64,000 nucleotides of DNA from an uncultured Pseudohongiella sp. (GTDB lineage: Bacteria; Pseudomonadota; Gammaproteobacteria; Pseudomonadales; Pseudohongiellaceae), in NCBI GenBank assembly GCA_951812965.1, contig OX638341.1:850438-914437 (forward strand), read 5' to 3'. This document shows positions 51,198-58,853 of this stretch, piece by piece; within the stretch, counting starts at the first letter, position 1, and every line of letters starts with the position of its first letter. A program made the position numbers and the translations under genes. The notes beneath the pieces were generated by a model. The model made no database searches. It saw only the letters and a program-made list of their open reading frames with translations, and was not told the DNA's origin.

Positions 51198-52871
51198 GTG
51201 AGTTCCGAACCCGTCGCGCATACGGAAACAGGGCATGCGGTCGTCTCGCGACTGCATGGCGATTTGCACGGGCAGCTTGCACTCGCGCTGCGGCAGATTC
51301 GGAGCTTTTGCGAAAAAAACGGTAAGTTCGACCCTTCCCTGCTCGACCGGCATCAACAGACAAGTTACGAACTGGCGTTGACGGCGGCCGAACTGAGCGC
51401 CGCCGGCGCCATGCTCGACTGGGCCGGGCAATTCCCGGGCGATGGACTCGTGCAGGGAATCGCGCTTGGTTTCACCGCCGAAACCTGCCGCGAATCGCTT
51501 GACCGGCTGGGCCTTCGCGCCGCGGAACTTGGGCTTGGCTCCGGCAGCCTGACGGCCCTGGCCCAGCGGCAAGACGTGCGCGAGTTCCTGGATACGAATC
51601 TGTCCGCGGAGCGATGGGAAACTCTCGGCCGTTGGATTTGCGAGCAACAGCGAACCCGGCTGCCTTCGTTCCTGCCGGAGGAAGTCGAAATCGTGCGCGA
51701 CAGTTTTCAGCGATTCGCCGATGAAGTCGTCGGGCCACAGGCTGAAGCAATCCATCGGCAGCATCTCGACATACCGGAAAGCATGATCTCGGCCGCCGCC
51801 GAACTCGGGTGCTTCGGCACGAGCATTCCGGAGCGATTTGGCGGCCTGCAGCCCGATGACAGTCCCGACAGCCTGGCGATGATCGTGGTGACCGAAGAAC
51901 TGTCCCGCGGTTCGCTGGGCGCCGCGGGCAGCCTGATTACCCGGCCGGAAATCGCCGCCAGGGCACTGCTGGCTGGCGGAACGGAGCAACAGCAGGCGAC
52001 ATGGCTGCCCTTGCTCGCTTCGGGTGAAAAGCTTTGCGCAATTTCGATTACCGAGCCGGATACCGGGTCGGATGTCGCCGCGGTGTCGCTGGCGGCGCGC
52101 AAGTTCGAAGGCGGCTGGCTGCTTAATGGCAGCAAGACCTGGTGTACGTTCGCAGGCCGTTCGCAAGTGCTGGTGGTGCTGGCGCGAACCAGCCGGGATG
52201 CATCGCTCGGCCATCGCGGCCTGAGCCTGCTGTTGATCGAAAAACCCGTTTATGCGGGGCACGAATTTCGCCACAACCAGGAACAGGGAGGCAGTCTGAC
52301 CGGCAAGGCGATCGCCACCCTGGGCTATCGCGGCATGCACTCTTTCGACTTGTTTTTCGAGGATTACTTCGTGCCCGGGGAAAACCTGGTAGGTGGAGAA
52401 GGCGGCGAAGGCAAGGGTTTCTATTACACGATGGCGGGGTTTGCCGGCGGCCGAATCCAGACGGCGGCGCGGGCGAGCGGAGTGATGCAGGCGGCTTTCG
52501 AACAGGCGCTGCGTTACGCCGGTGAGCGGCAGGTTTTCGGGCAGGCGCTTGCGGACTTTCAGCTCAGCCGGGTTAAACTCGCGCGCATGCTCGCCAGGCT
52601 GACCGCCTCGCGGCAATTCAGTTACCAGGTCGCACGGCGGCTGGACGCCGGCGGCGGCCAGATGGAAGCAAGCCTGGTGAAGCTGTTCAGTTGCCGGAGG
52701 GCGGAATGGCTGACCCGGGAGGCGATGCAATTGCACGGCGGCCTCGGCTACGCCGAAGAATCCATGGTCAGCCGGTTGTTCGTCGATGCGCGAGTACTGT
52801 CCATTTTCGAAGGCGCCGAGGAGACATTGGCGCTAAAGGTCATCGCCAGGCAACTCGTCGCCGAAGCCTGA
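51198..52871 (+). CDS. mcd: (2S)-methylsuccinyl-CoA dehydrogenase-like acyl-CoA dehydrogenase
   Basis: A 557-residue FAD acyl-CoA dehydrogenase with the extra N-terminal domain (about residues 1-165) found in methylsuccinyl-CoA dehydrogenase of the ethylmalonyl-CoA pathway. Close blocks are EEVEIVRDSFQRFADEVV, TEELSRGSLGAAGSLITRPEI, ITEPDTGSDVA, LGYRGMHSFDLFFEDYFVPGENLVGGEGG, MEASLVKLFSCRRAEWLTREAMQLHGGLGYAEE and the catalytic-base segment VLSIFEGAEETLALKVIARQL. Mcd oxidises (2S)-methylsuccinyl-CoA to mesaconyl-C1-CoA. No crotonyl-CoA carboxylase/reductase or mutase gene of that pathway is in the window, so the substrate may be a related alkylsuccinyl-CoA. Confidence 0.82.
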   Translation: MSSEPVAHTETGHAVVSRLHGDLHGQLALALRQIRSFCEKNGKFDPSLLDRHQQTSYELALTAAELSAAGAMLDWAGQFPGDGLVQGIALGFTAETCRESLDRLGLRAAELGLGSGSLTALAQRQDVREFLDTNLSAERWETLGRWICEQQRTRLPSFLPEEVEIVRDSFQRFADEVVGPQAEAIHRQHLDIPESMISAAAELGCFGTSIPERFGGLQPDDSPDSLAMIVVTEELSRGSLGAAGSLITRPEIAARALLAGGTEQQQATWLPLLASGEKLCAISITEPDTGSDVAAVSLAARKFEGGWLLNGSKTWCTFAGRSQVLVVLARTSRDASLGHRGLSLLLIEKPVYAGHEFRHNQEQGGSLTGKAIATLGYRGMHSFDLFFEDYFVPGENLVGGEGGEGKGFYYTMAGFAGGRIQTAARASGVMQAAFEQALRYAGERQVFGQALADFQLSRVKLARMLARLTASRQFSYQVARRLDAGGGQMEASLVKLFSCRRAEWLTREAMQLHGGLGYAEESMVSRLFVDARVLSIFEGAEETLALKVIARQLVAEA

Positions 52872-52874
52872 CGC

Positions 52875-53211
52875 GGGCGACGCATGCGTCGCCCCTACAT
52901 GGCACGCACGGTTCACTGTAGGGGCAAGGCATGCGCGGGCTCGCATGGTTACATTGCTCATTGTAGGGGCAGGGCATGCGCGGGCCCGTATGGTTACATT
53001 GCTCACTGTAGGGGCGAGGCATGCGCGGGCTCGCATGGTTACATTGCTCATTGTAGGGGCAGGGCATGCGCGGGCCCGTATGGTTACATTGTTCATTGTA
53101 GGGGCGAGGCATGCGCGGGCTCGCATGGGTATATTGCTCAATGTAGGGGCGAGGCATGCGCGGGCCCGTATGGTTACATTGTTCATTGTAGGGGCGAGGC
53201 ATGCCTCGCCC
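52875..53211. repeat. REP palindrome followed by a 45-bp tandem array
   Basis: A palindrome (GGGCGACGCATGCGTCGCCC) at 52875-52898 directly follows the mcd-like stop. From 52918 come six exact 45-bp units (52918, 52963, 53008, 53053, 53098, 53143), then a complete REP palindrome at 53188-53211. Each unit begins GTAGGGG, contains GCATGCGCGGGC and ends TGGTTACATTGCTCATT or similar. Odd units have GGGCTCGCATGG and even units GGGCCCGTATGG, so the true period is a 90-bp dimer present three times. The 372-bp gap contains no gene. Confidence 0.93.
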
Positions 53212-53243
53212 GAATTGTAATTTGCACGAAAGGGTGGTTTTAA

Positions 53244-54158
53244 ATGCAGAAATTGTTGCAGGACAAGGTGGTAGTAGTCACCGGCGCCGGCCGCGGCATC
53301 GGCCGCGGCATTGCCATGCTGGCAGCGGCCCACGGCGCCAAAGTCGTTGTCAACGACCTCGGCGGGGCCGAGGACGGCAGCGGTGAGGACGCCGGGCCCG
53401 CGGCCGCCGTGGTCGACGAAATCAGGACCGCCGGTGGTGAGGCCATCGCCAACGGTGCAAGCGTCGCGGACTGGGATGCGGCCCATGGCATCATTGCTGG
53501 CGCGGTCGATAATTTCGGCCGCATCGATTGCGTGATCAACAACGCCGGTAATCTGCGCGACGCGATTTTCCACAAGATGACCGAAGAGGACTTCGACGCC
53601 GTCATCAACGTCCATCTGAAAGGCACTTTCAATGTCAGTCGCGCCGCGGCGCCGCATTTCCGCGCCCAGACCAGCGGCTGTTTCGTCAACATGACATCCA
53701 CTTCCGGACTGATCGGAAACTTCGGCCAGGCCAATTACGCCGCCGCGAAACTCGGCATCGTCGGACTTTCCAAATCCATGGCGCTCGATATGGGCCGCTT
53801 CCGCGTGCGCTCGAATTGCATCGCGCCGTTCGCCTGGAGTCGGCTCATCGGCACCATTCCCACCCGCACCGAGGAAGAACAGGCGCGCGTCAAGAAGATC
53901 CAGCAAATGACGCCCGACAAGATCGCGCCATTGGCGATCGCCTTGTGCGGCGATTCCGCGGCCGACGTCACCGGCCAGATTTTTGGTGTGCGCAACAACG
54001 AGATTTTCCTGTTCAACCAGAATCGCCCGATCCGCTACGCACACCAGGGCGAGGGCTGGACCGCCGAGCAGGTGCTCGAACGGGCCTTACCCGCGTTCGC
54101 CGCCGATTTCACGCCGCTGGAGCGCTCCGGCGACGTGTTCCGCTGGGATCCGATGTGA
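53244..54158 (+). CDS. SDR-family 3-hydroxyacyl-CoA dehydrogenase (MFE-2 dehydrogenase-like)
   Basis: A 304-residue short-chain dehydrogenase like the dehydrogenase half of peroxisomal multifunctional enzyme type 2. The NAD motif is VVTGAGRGIGRGIA near residue 12, then VVNDLGGAEDGSGEDAGPAA with an acid typical of NAD preference, INNAGNLRD, and the catalytic Ser (NMTSTSG) and YAAAKLG. The C-terminal extension beyond residue 250 (FLFNQNRPIRYAHQGEGWT) is also MFE-2-like. With the MaoC hydratase 18 bp downstream it forms a split MFE-2 pair. Confidence 0.9.
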   Translation: MQKLLQDKVVVVTGAGRGIGRGIAMLAAAHGAKVVVNDLGGAEDGSGEDAGPAAAVVDEIRTAGGEAIANGASVADWDAAHGIIAGAVDNFGRIDCVINNAGNLRDAIFHKMTEEDFDAVINVHLKGTFNVSRAAAPHFRAQTSGCFVNMTSTSGLIGNFGQANYAAAKLGIVGLSKSMALDMGRFRVRSNCIAPFAWSRLIGTIPTRTEEEQARVKKIQQMTPDKIAPLAIALCGDSAADVTGQIFGVRNNEIFLFNQNRPIRYAHQGEGWTAEQVLERALPAFAADFTPLERSGDVFRWDPM

Positions 54159-54176
54159 AGCGGCGGACCATTCATC

Positions 54177-55064
54177 ATGAAATTCAATCCGGAAGCCGAA
54201 TCCATGCCATTTGACCCTCGCAGCCTGCTGACAAAGGAATTCCGCACGATCAGGTACACCTACTCCGCGAAAGACTGCATCCTCTACGCGCTCGGTGTCG
54301 GCATGGGAATGGATCCGCTGGATGAGGATTGCCTGCCGTTTCTGTACGAAGACGGCTTGAAAGTGCTGCCGAGTCAGGCGGTGATAATGGCCCATCCCGG
54401 TTTCTGGGCCAGGGAAGACGCGACCGGGCTCGACTGGGTCAAGGTGCTGCACGCCGGCCAGGAAATCATCCTGCACAAGCCGTTTCCGGCCTCGGGTACA
54501 GTCGAGGCGACGACCCGCGTCACCGAAGTGATCGACAAGGGCGAGCGCATCGGTGCGTTGATCGTTTCCGACCGGGTAGTGCGTGACGTCGAGACCGGCG
54601 AAGACATCTCTACTCTTGTCACCACGATTCTTGCGCGTGGCGACGGCGGATTCGGCGGCGAGCGCAAGCAGACCGCGCGGACCGACACCGTTCCCGTCAG
54701 GGAGCCCGACGAAATCTGCGACCTGCCGACCTTGCGGCAGCAAGCGCTGCTCTATCGGTTGTCCGGGGACTACAACCCATTGCACGCCGTACCCGGGATA
54801 GCCCGCAATGCCGGTTTCCGCGAACCCATCCTGCATGGATTATGTACGCTCGGCGTCGCCACCCATGCGCTGATGAAAACCTGTTGCGACTATGAACCTG
54901 ACCGCTTCAAGCGAATGCGGCTGCGTTTTTCGGCGCCGGTTTATCCGGGCGATACCATTCGCACGGAGATCTGGCGCGATGGCGATGAAGTGGCTTTCCG
55001 CTGCAAGTCGCTGGAGCAGGACAAGATCGTCATCAACAATGGCTACCTGCTGACAGGTGTATAG
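54177..55064 (+). CDS. MaoC-family enoyl-CoA hydratase 2
   Basis: A 295-residue double hot-dog hydratase like the hydratase-2 domain of MFE-2. The N-terminal half reads YTYSAKDCILYALGVGMGMDPLDE. The hydratase-2 motif is in the C-terminal half: YRLSGDYNPLHAVPGIA and GFREPILHGLCTLG, with catalytic Asp and His. It would add water to a trans-2-enoyl-CoA, or to a mesaconyl-type CoA ester, ahead of the SDR enzyme. The last codon and stop (GTA TAG) lie in the repeat element that begins at 55059, so the native C-terminus may have been replaced. Confidence 0.9.
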   Translation: MKFNPEAESMPFDPRSLLTKEFRTIRYTYSAKDCILYALGVGMGMDPLDEDCLPFLYEDGLKVLPSQAVIMAHPGFWAREDATGLDWVKVLHAGQEIILHKPFPASGTVEATTRVTEVIDKGERIGALIVSDRVVRDVETGEDISTLVTTILARGDGGFGGERKQTARTDTVPVREPDEICDLPTLRQQALLYRLSGDYNPLHAVPGIARNAGFREPILHGLCTLGVATHALMKTCCDYEPDRFKRMRLRFSAPVYPGDTIRTEIWRDGDEVAFRCKSLEQDKIVINNGYLLTGV

Positions 55065-55130
55065 GTTCAGAAACATGTGAGACCGTAGGGGCGAGGCATG
55101 CCTCGCCCCCACATGCTGAAGGCGGGCGCG
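55059..55130 (+). repeat. repeat unit with single REP palindrome overlapping a stop codon
   Basis: From GTATAGGTTCAG this matches the left flank of the 14.4-kb unit. One palindrome follows (55085-55108), then the right flank ACATGCTGAAGGCGGGCGCG. Compared with 14356-14480, the inner spacer and one palindrome are missing, as if the pair had collapsed. Confidence 0.88.
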
Positions 55131-55159
55131 CAACAGGTTGATTCAGAGGAGAAAATTTC

Positions 55160-56374
55160 TTGCAGGAAATTCTGAAGGGCATGCGGGTAATCGAAGGCAG
55201 CGCTTTCATCGCGGCGCCTTCGGGCGGCATGACCCTGGCCCAGCTTGGCGCCGACGTCATTCGTTTCGACCTGATCGGCGGTGGCCTCGACTATCGCCGC
55301 TGGCCGATCGACAGCAAGGGCAACAGCCTTTACTGGCATGGACTGAACAAGGGCAAACGATCCATCGCCATCGATTTCCGCCGGCCGGAAGGGCAGGAAC
55401 TGCTCGGCGAACTGATCGCCCGCCCCGGAGCGGACGCGGGAATTTTCCTCAGCAATTTCCCCGCCCGCGGCTGGCTCGCCGACGAAAGCCTGCGCGCGGG
55501 GCGGGAAGACTTGATTTATCTGAGCCTGAGCGGCGACCGGCACGGCGGTTCGGCGCTCGACTATACCGTCAACTGCCGGCTCGGCCTGCCCTGGCTCAGC
55601 GCGGTCGGCGAGCGTCCGGTGAACAATCCGCTTCCGGCCTGGGACCTGCTGGCCGGCCAGCAGATCGCCCTCGGCCTGCTTGCCGCAGAACGGCACCGCC
55701 GTTTGACCGGCGCCGGACAATTCGTGCGTATCGCGCTCGCCGATGTCGCGCTGGCGGTGATGGGCCACCTCGGATACATCGCCGAGGTGGAAGTGAACGG
55801 AACGGGCCGCCAGCCTGTAGGCAATCACGTATTCGGCAGTTTCGGTTACGATTTCGCCTGCAGTTGCGGGCGGCGGGTAATGATCGTCGGCGTCAGCCCG
55901 AAACAATGGCTGGCAATCGTCGCCGTCACCGGAACCGGTGACGCGGTAAATGCGCTGGAGAAGGAACTGAAGATGGATTTCAAACGCGAAGGAGACAGAT
56001 TCCGCGCCAGGGAAAGGCTGGCGGACCTGTTCGCGCCCTGGTTCGCCCAACGCGACTTCGCCGCGGCGAGCGCCGAACTGGACCGGCATGAAGTGTGCTG
56101 GGGGCCGTATCAGACGGTCGCGGAACTGGTCGAGAAGGACGCGGAATGCTCCAGCGCGAATCCGCTGTTCAGCCGCGTCGAGCAACCGGGAATCGGCAAT
56201 CTGCTTACGCCATCCCAAGCGCTGCATTTCGGCGATCTGGAATCGACGCCGCCCGCCCCCGCGCCCATGCTCGGCCAGCACACCGACGAGATTCTGGCGC
56301 AGGAACTCGGTCTGAGCGCGGCCGAAATCGGCAAACTGCACGACCGCGGGCTGGTCGCGGGAGCGACGCCATGA
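55160..56374 (+). CDS. mct: 2-methylfumaryl-CoA isomerase-like CaiB/BaiF CoA-transferase (mesaconyl-CoA C1-C4 transferase type)
   Basis: A 404-residue class III CoA-transferase. It matches what I know of Chloroflexus mesaconyl-CoA C1-C4 CoA-transferase along its length: GMRVIEGSAFIAAPSGGMTL, AQLGADVIRFDLIGGGLDYR, GLNKGKRSIAIDFRRPEGQE, LSNFPARGWL and PAWDLLAGQQIALGLLAAER (catalytic Asp162). It ends LGQHTDEILAQELGLSAAEI. Mct moves CoA within one molecule, from the C1 to the C4 carboxyl of mesaconate. The start is TTG 55160 with GAGGAG upstream. The ligase start overlaps its stop as ATGA. Confidence 0.82.
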   Translation: MQEILKGMRVIEGSAFIAAPSGGMTLAQLGADVIRFDLIGGGLDYRRWPIDSKGNSLYWHGLNKGKRSIAIDFRRPEGQELLGELIARPGADAGIFLSNFPARGWLADESLRAGREDLIYLSLSGDRHGGSALDYTVNCRLGLPWLSAVGERPVNNPLPAWDLLAGQQIALGLLAAERHRRLTGAGQFVRIALADVALAVMGHLGYIAEVEVNGTGRQPVGNHVFGSFGYDFACSCGRRVMIVGVSPKQWLAIVAVTGTGDAVNALEKELKMDFKREGDRFRARERLADLFAPWFAQRDFAAASAELDRHEVCWGPYQTVAELVEKDAECSSANPLFSRVEQPGIGNLLTPSQALHFGDLESTPPAPAPMLGQHTDEILAQELGLSAAEIGKLHDRGLVAGATP

Positions 56375-57975
56375 GCGAGACCGTCATCTGCGGAAATACT
56401 TTTTCAGATATCGCCGAGTTGTTGCACGAGGCGGCGCGGGGAGCGCCGGACGCGCCCGCGGTGAGTTTCAACGGCGAGACCCGGACCTGGGCTGACGTCG
56501 AGACACGCTGCCGCGCTGCCGCGACATTGCTGAAACGACTCGGCGTCGGCCAGGGTGATCGCGTGGCCTTGCTCGGCCTCAACTCCGATGTCTGTTTCGA
56601 AAGCTACTTCTCGCCCGCGCTCATCGGCGCCATTTTCGTGCCGCTCAATTACCGGCTGGCGGCACGGGAATTGCGGGAATGCCTCGACGATTGCGCGCCC
56701 CGGGTGCTGTTGGCGGAAGCGGAATTCGCCGCTGTCGCGAAGGCGATGCAGGAACAATGCCCCGGTATCCGTCACGTGATCGTCTTCGGCGGCGAAAGCG
56801 CCGAACCGGACGTGCTCGACTACGAGTCGTCGCTGGCGGAAATCATTGCCGCGGGTTCATACGCGGAAACCAGTGGGGGCGGCGGCGACGACCCCATCCT
56901 GCTGTTTTACACCGGCGGCACCACCGGCAAGTCCAAGGGCGTGATGCTCAGCAACCGCAACATGCTTTCCAATACCGCCTGTGCGGTCGCGGACTACCGC
57001 ATGGATCCGGGCTGGAATTTCATCATTCTCGGTCCATTGTTCCACCTCGCGGCCGGCGCGCGCATCTTCAGTTGCGCCGCCCTTTATGCCCACGCGGTAG
57101 TCATGTCGCGATTCGATGCGGGCGAAGTGCTCGGGACTATCGAGCGTTATCGCATCGATTCGGCAACCTTCGTGCCGACCATGGTGCAGATGTTGCTCGA
57201 CCACCCCGAATATTCCAACTACGACCTCTCTTGTTTGAAGATAGTGACCTGTGGCGCCGCGCCATTGTCGCTCGCGCTGCAGAGGCGGCTGCTGCGGGCC
57301 TTGCCTGGAGTACGCCAGTACCAGACCTATGGCATGACCGAGGCCTCGCCCATTCTCACCATTCTCGATTCCGTCTATCACGTGACCGACGGTCCGCTCG
57401 CGGCGAAGCTGGGCTCGGTCGGCCGGCCGCCGGCCCACGTTGAAATCCGTGTCGTCGATGCAAACGACAATGAGTTGCCGTCGAACACCGTCGGCGAAGT
57501 ACTGGCCAGGGGCCCCAATATCATGGTCGGTTACTGGCGCCAGCCGGAGTTGACCGCCGAGGCCATGCGCGGCGGCTGGTACCACACCGGCGACGCGGGC
57601 TATCTCGATGAGGAAGGATTCCTGTTCCTCGAAGGCCGGGTCAAGGACATGATCGTCAGCGGCGGCGAAAACGTGTATCCGATCGAAGTGGAGAACGTGC
57701 TGACCGAACATCCCGCGGTCAGGGAATGCGCGGTCATCGGCATCCCGCACAAGATCTGGGGCGAGGCGGTGCATGCCGTGGTGATTCTGGAAGTGGACGC
57801 CGGCGTCCACGAAGAAGAATTGATCGGTTACTGCAAGGAAAACCTGGCGAGCTACAAATGTCCCGTCAGCGTCAGTTTCCGCAGTGAGCCTATGCCGCTG
57901 TCGTCGGTAAACAAGGTGCTCAAGACCGAATTGCGCAAACCTTACTGGGAAGGCCGGCAGAGCCAATTGGTCTGA
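56371..57975 (+). CDS. AMP-forming acyl-CoA ligase
   Basis: A 534-residue ANL-superfamily ligase. The AMP-binding P-loop is LLFYTGGTTGKSKGVMLSNRN, with A5 YQTYGMTEASP, A7 YHTGDAGYLDEEGFLFLEGRVKDMIVSGGENVYPIEVE and the catalytic Lys near the C-terminus (PLSSVNKVLKTEL). It would activate a free acid with ATP and CoA, probably the entry step of the cluster. The ATG at 56371 overlaps the CoA-transferase stop by 4 bp, indicating tight coupling. It converges on the selenoprotein gene. Confidence 0.91.
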   Translation: MSETVICGNTFSDIAELLHEAARGAPDAPAVSFNGETRTWADVETRCRAAATLLKRLGVGQGDRVALLGLNSDVCFESYFSPALIGAIFVPLNYRLAARELRECLDDCAPRVLLAEAEFAAVAKAMQEQCPGIRHVIVFGGESAEPDVLDYESSLAEIIAAGSYAETSGGGGDDPILLFYTGGTTGKSKGVMLSNRNMLSNTACAVADYRMDPGWNFIILGPLFHLAAGARIFSCAALYAHAVVMSRFDAGEVLGTIERYRIDSATFVPTMVQMLLDHPEYSNYDLSCLKIVTCGAAPLSLALQRRLLRALPGVRQYQTYGMTEASPILTILDSVYHVTDGPLAAKLGSVGRPPAHVEIRVVDANDNELPSNTVGEVLARGPNIMVGYWRQPELTAEAMRGGWYHTGDAGYLDEEGFLFLEGRVKDMIVSGGENVYPIEVENVLTEHPAVRECAVIGIPHKIWGEAVHAVVILEVDAGVHEEELIGYCKENLASYKCPVSVSFRSEPMPLSSVNKVLKTELRKPYWEGRQSQLV

Positions 57976-58005
57976 GCCCTGGCCCGCCCGGAGCGCCGCC
58001 GCAAT

Positions 58006-58617
58006 TCAACTCGCCTTTTGCTCCAGCAGATGGTTCACGAATCTCTCCAGAACCGGGTAGGGTTGGCAGCCCACTACCACCAGGCCATCGCTGTAAAAAG
58101 TGGGTACGCCGGTGATACCCATGCTTCTGGAGCGATCCCAGTCGGCATCCACCGCCGCCTGAAACTCGCGGTCGAGCAATACTCGCCGGGCCGCTTCCGC
58201 GTTCAGCCTCGCCTGTTGCGCCACCGCAAGCAAAACGTCAATTTCGGCAAGGTTGGCGGCGTCCACGAAGTATGCCCGGTACAGCGCCATGTGTATGCTC
58301 TCCCCGCCCTCCTGTTTTTCAGCCCAGCTCGCCAGTTCCTGGGCGAGGCGCGAATTATAGGTGTGCGTGCGGTCATTGTATTCCAGCCCTGCATCCGCCA
58401 TAAGCGCCGCCATTTGCCGCCGGGCCGGCTCTATGTCGCCTTCCGCGAACAGCTCGGTCAGCGGTTTGCCCTGTGGCGGCGTTTCGGGGTGCAGTGGAAA
58501 CTGCACATGCTTGAAGCGAACAGGATACTTCGCGCCCAGTTTGTCGGTACTCACGGTACTGAGATAACACCAGGGTCAGATGTAGTCGCTGAATACATCG
58601 ATAACGAGTTCGCTCAT
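58006..58617 (-). CDS. DsbA/FrnE-family oxidoreductase, probable selenoprotein (UPWC)
   Basis: Thioredoxin-fold protein of the DsbA/2-hydroxychromene-2-carboxylate isomerase/FrnE group, 203 residues if an in-frame TGA is read. From ATG 58617, 5 bp after GGAGG, the reading is MSELVIDVFSDYI, TGA (58578-58576), PWCYLSTVSTDKLGAKYP. The family has CPWC here, so TGA sits exactly at the first redox Cys, giving U14-P-W-C17. The rest is normal: VRFKHVQFPLHPETPPQG, a helical insert and GITGVPTFYSDGLVVVGCQPY with the cis-Pro loop. A downstream GTG (58554) would give a protein without an active site. A nonsense mutation is the alternative. Confidence 0.78.
58546..58571 (-). promoter_or_regulatory. putative bacterial SECIS hairpin
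   Basis: Sixteen nt after the TGA comes an apical loop GTACCG, closed by CTCA/TGAG and, across a small asymmetric bulge, GGT/ACC. A G in the first loop position and this distance fit the general bacterial SECIS model. The stem is short, so the call rests mainly on the position. Confidence 0.5.
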
Positions 58618-58674
58618 CATCGCCTCCATCACTTCGAATCCGTCGAACTATAGCGCAGGCAATAGTGCAATGCT

Positions 58675-58753
58675 GTAGGGGCGAGGCATGCCTCGCCCGC
58701 GGATTGCCCCAATATCGCACAACACCTACGGGCGAGGCATGCCTCGCCCCTAC
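58675..58753. repeat. paired REP element
   Basis: Palindromes at 58675-58698 and 58730-58753 in opposite orientation, 79 bp overall, then TACATGCTGAACCCG, a remnant of the right flank. It lies between the divergent selenoprotein and TPR genes. Confidence 0.9.
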
Positions 58754-58853
58754 ATGCTGAACCCGTACACCATACGGACAAGCGGGAAGCGCGAGAGTAT
58801 ACTTGTCGCCCTTGAAAGCTTGTGAAGTCCGATTGATTTACGAGGAGCGAACA

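Noticed and set aside
49851..52736. A 961-codon open frame on the minus strand, antisense to the thiolase and dehydrogenase genes
   Set aside because: It mirrors GC-rich codon use of two well-supported genes on the other strand and has no recognisable domain.
52918..53211. Possible CRISPR array
   Set aside because: Units are contiguous and near-identical with no unique spacers, and no cas genes are present.
52840..53243. Open frames on both strands across the 45-bp array, encoding 15-residue repeats such as HCRGEACAGSHGYIA
   Set aside because: The unit length is a multiple of three and lacks stops, so every frame tends to stay open. No ribosome-binding site or homology supports a gene.
58006..58554. 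DsbA-family gene taken to start at GTG 58554
   Set aside because: It would lack the first strand and the CPWC site; the family sequence continues upstream in frame across the TGA with a strong ribosome-binding site.
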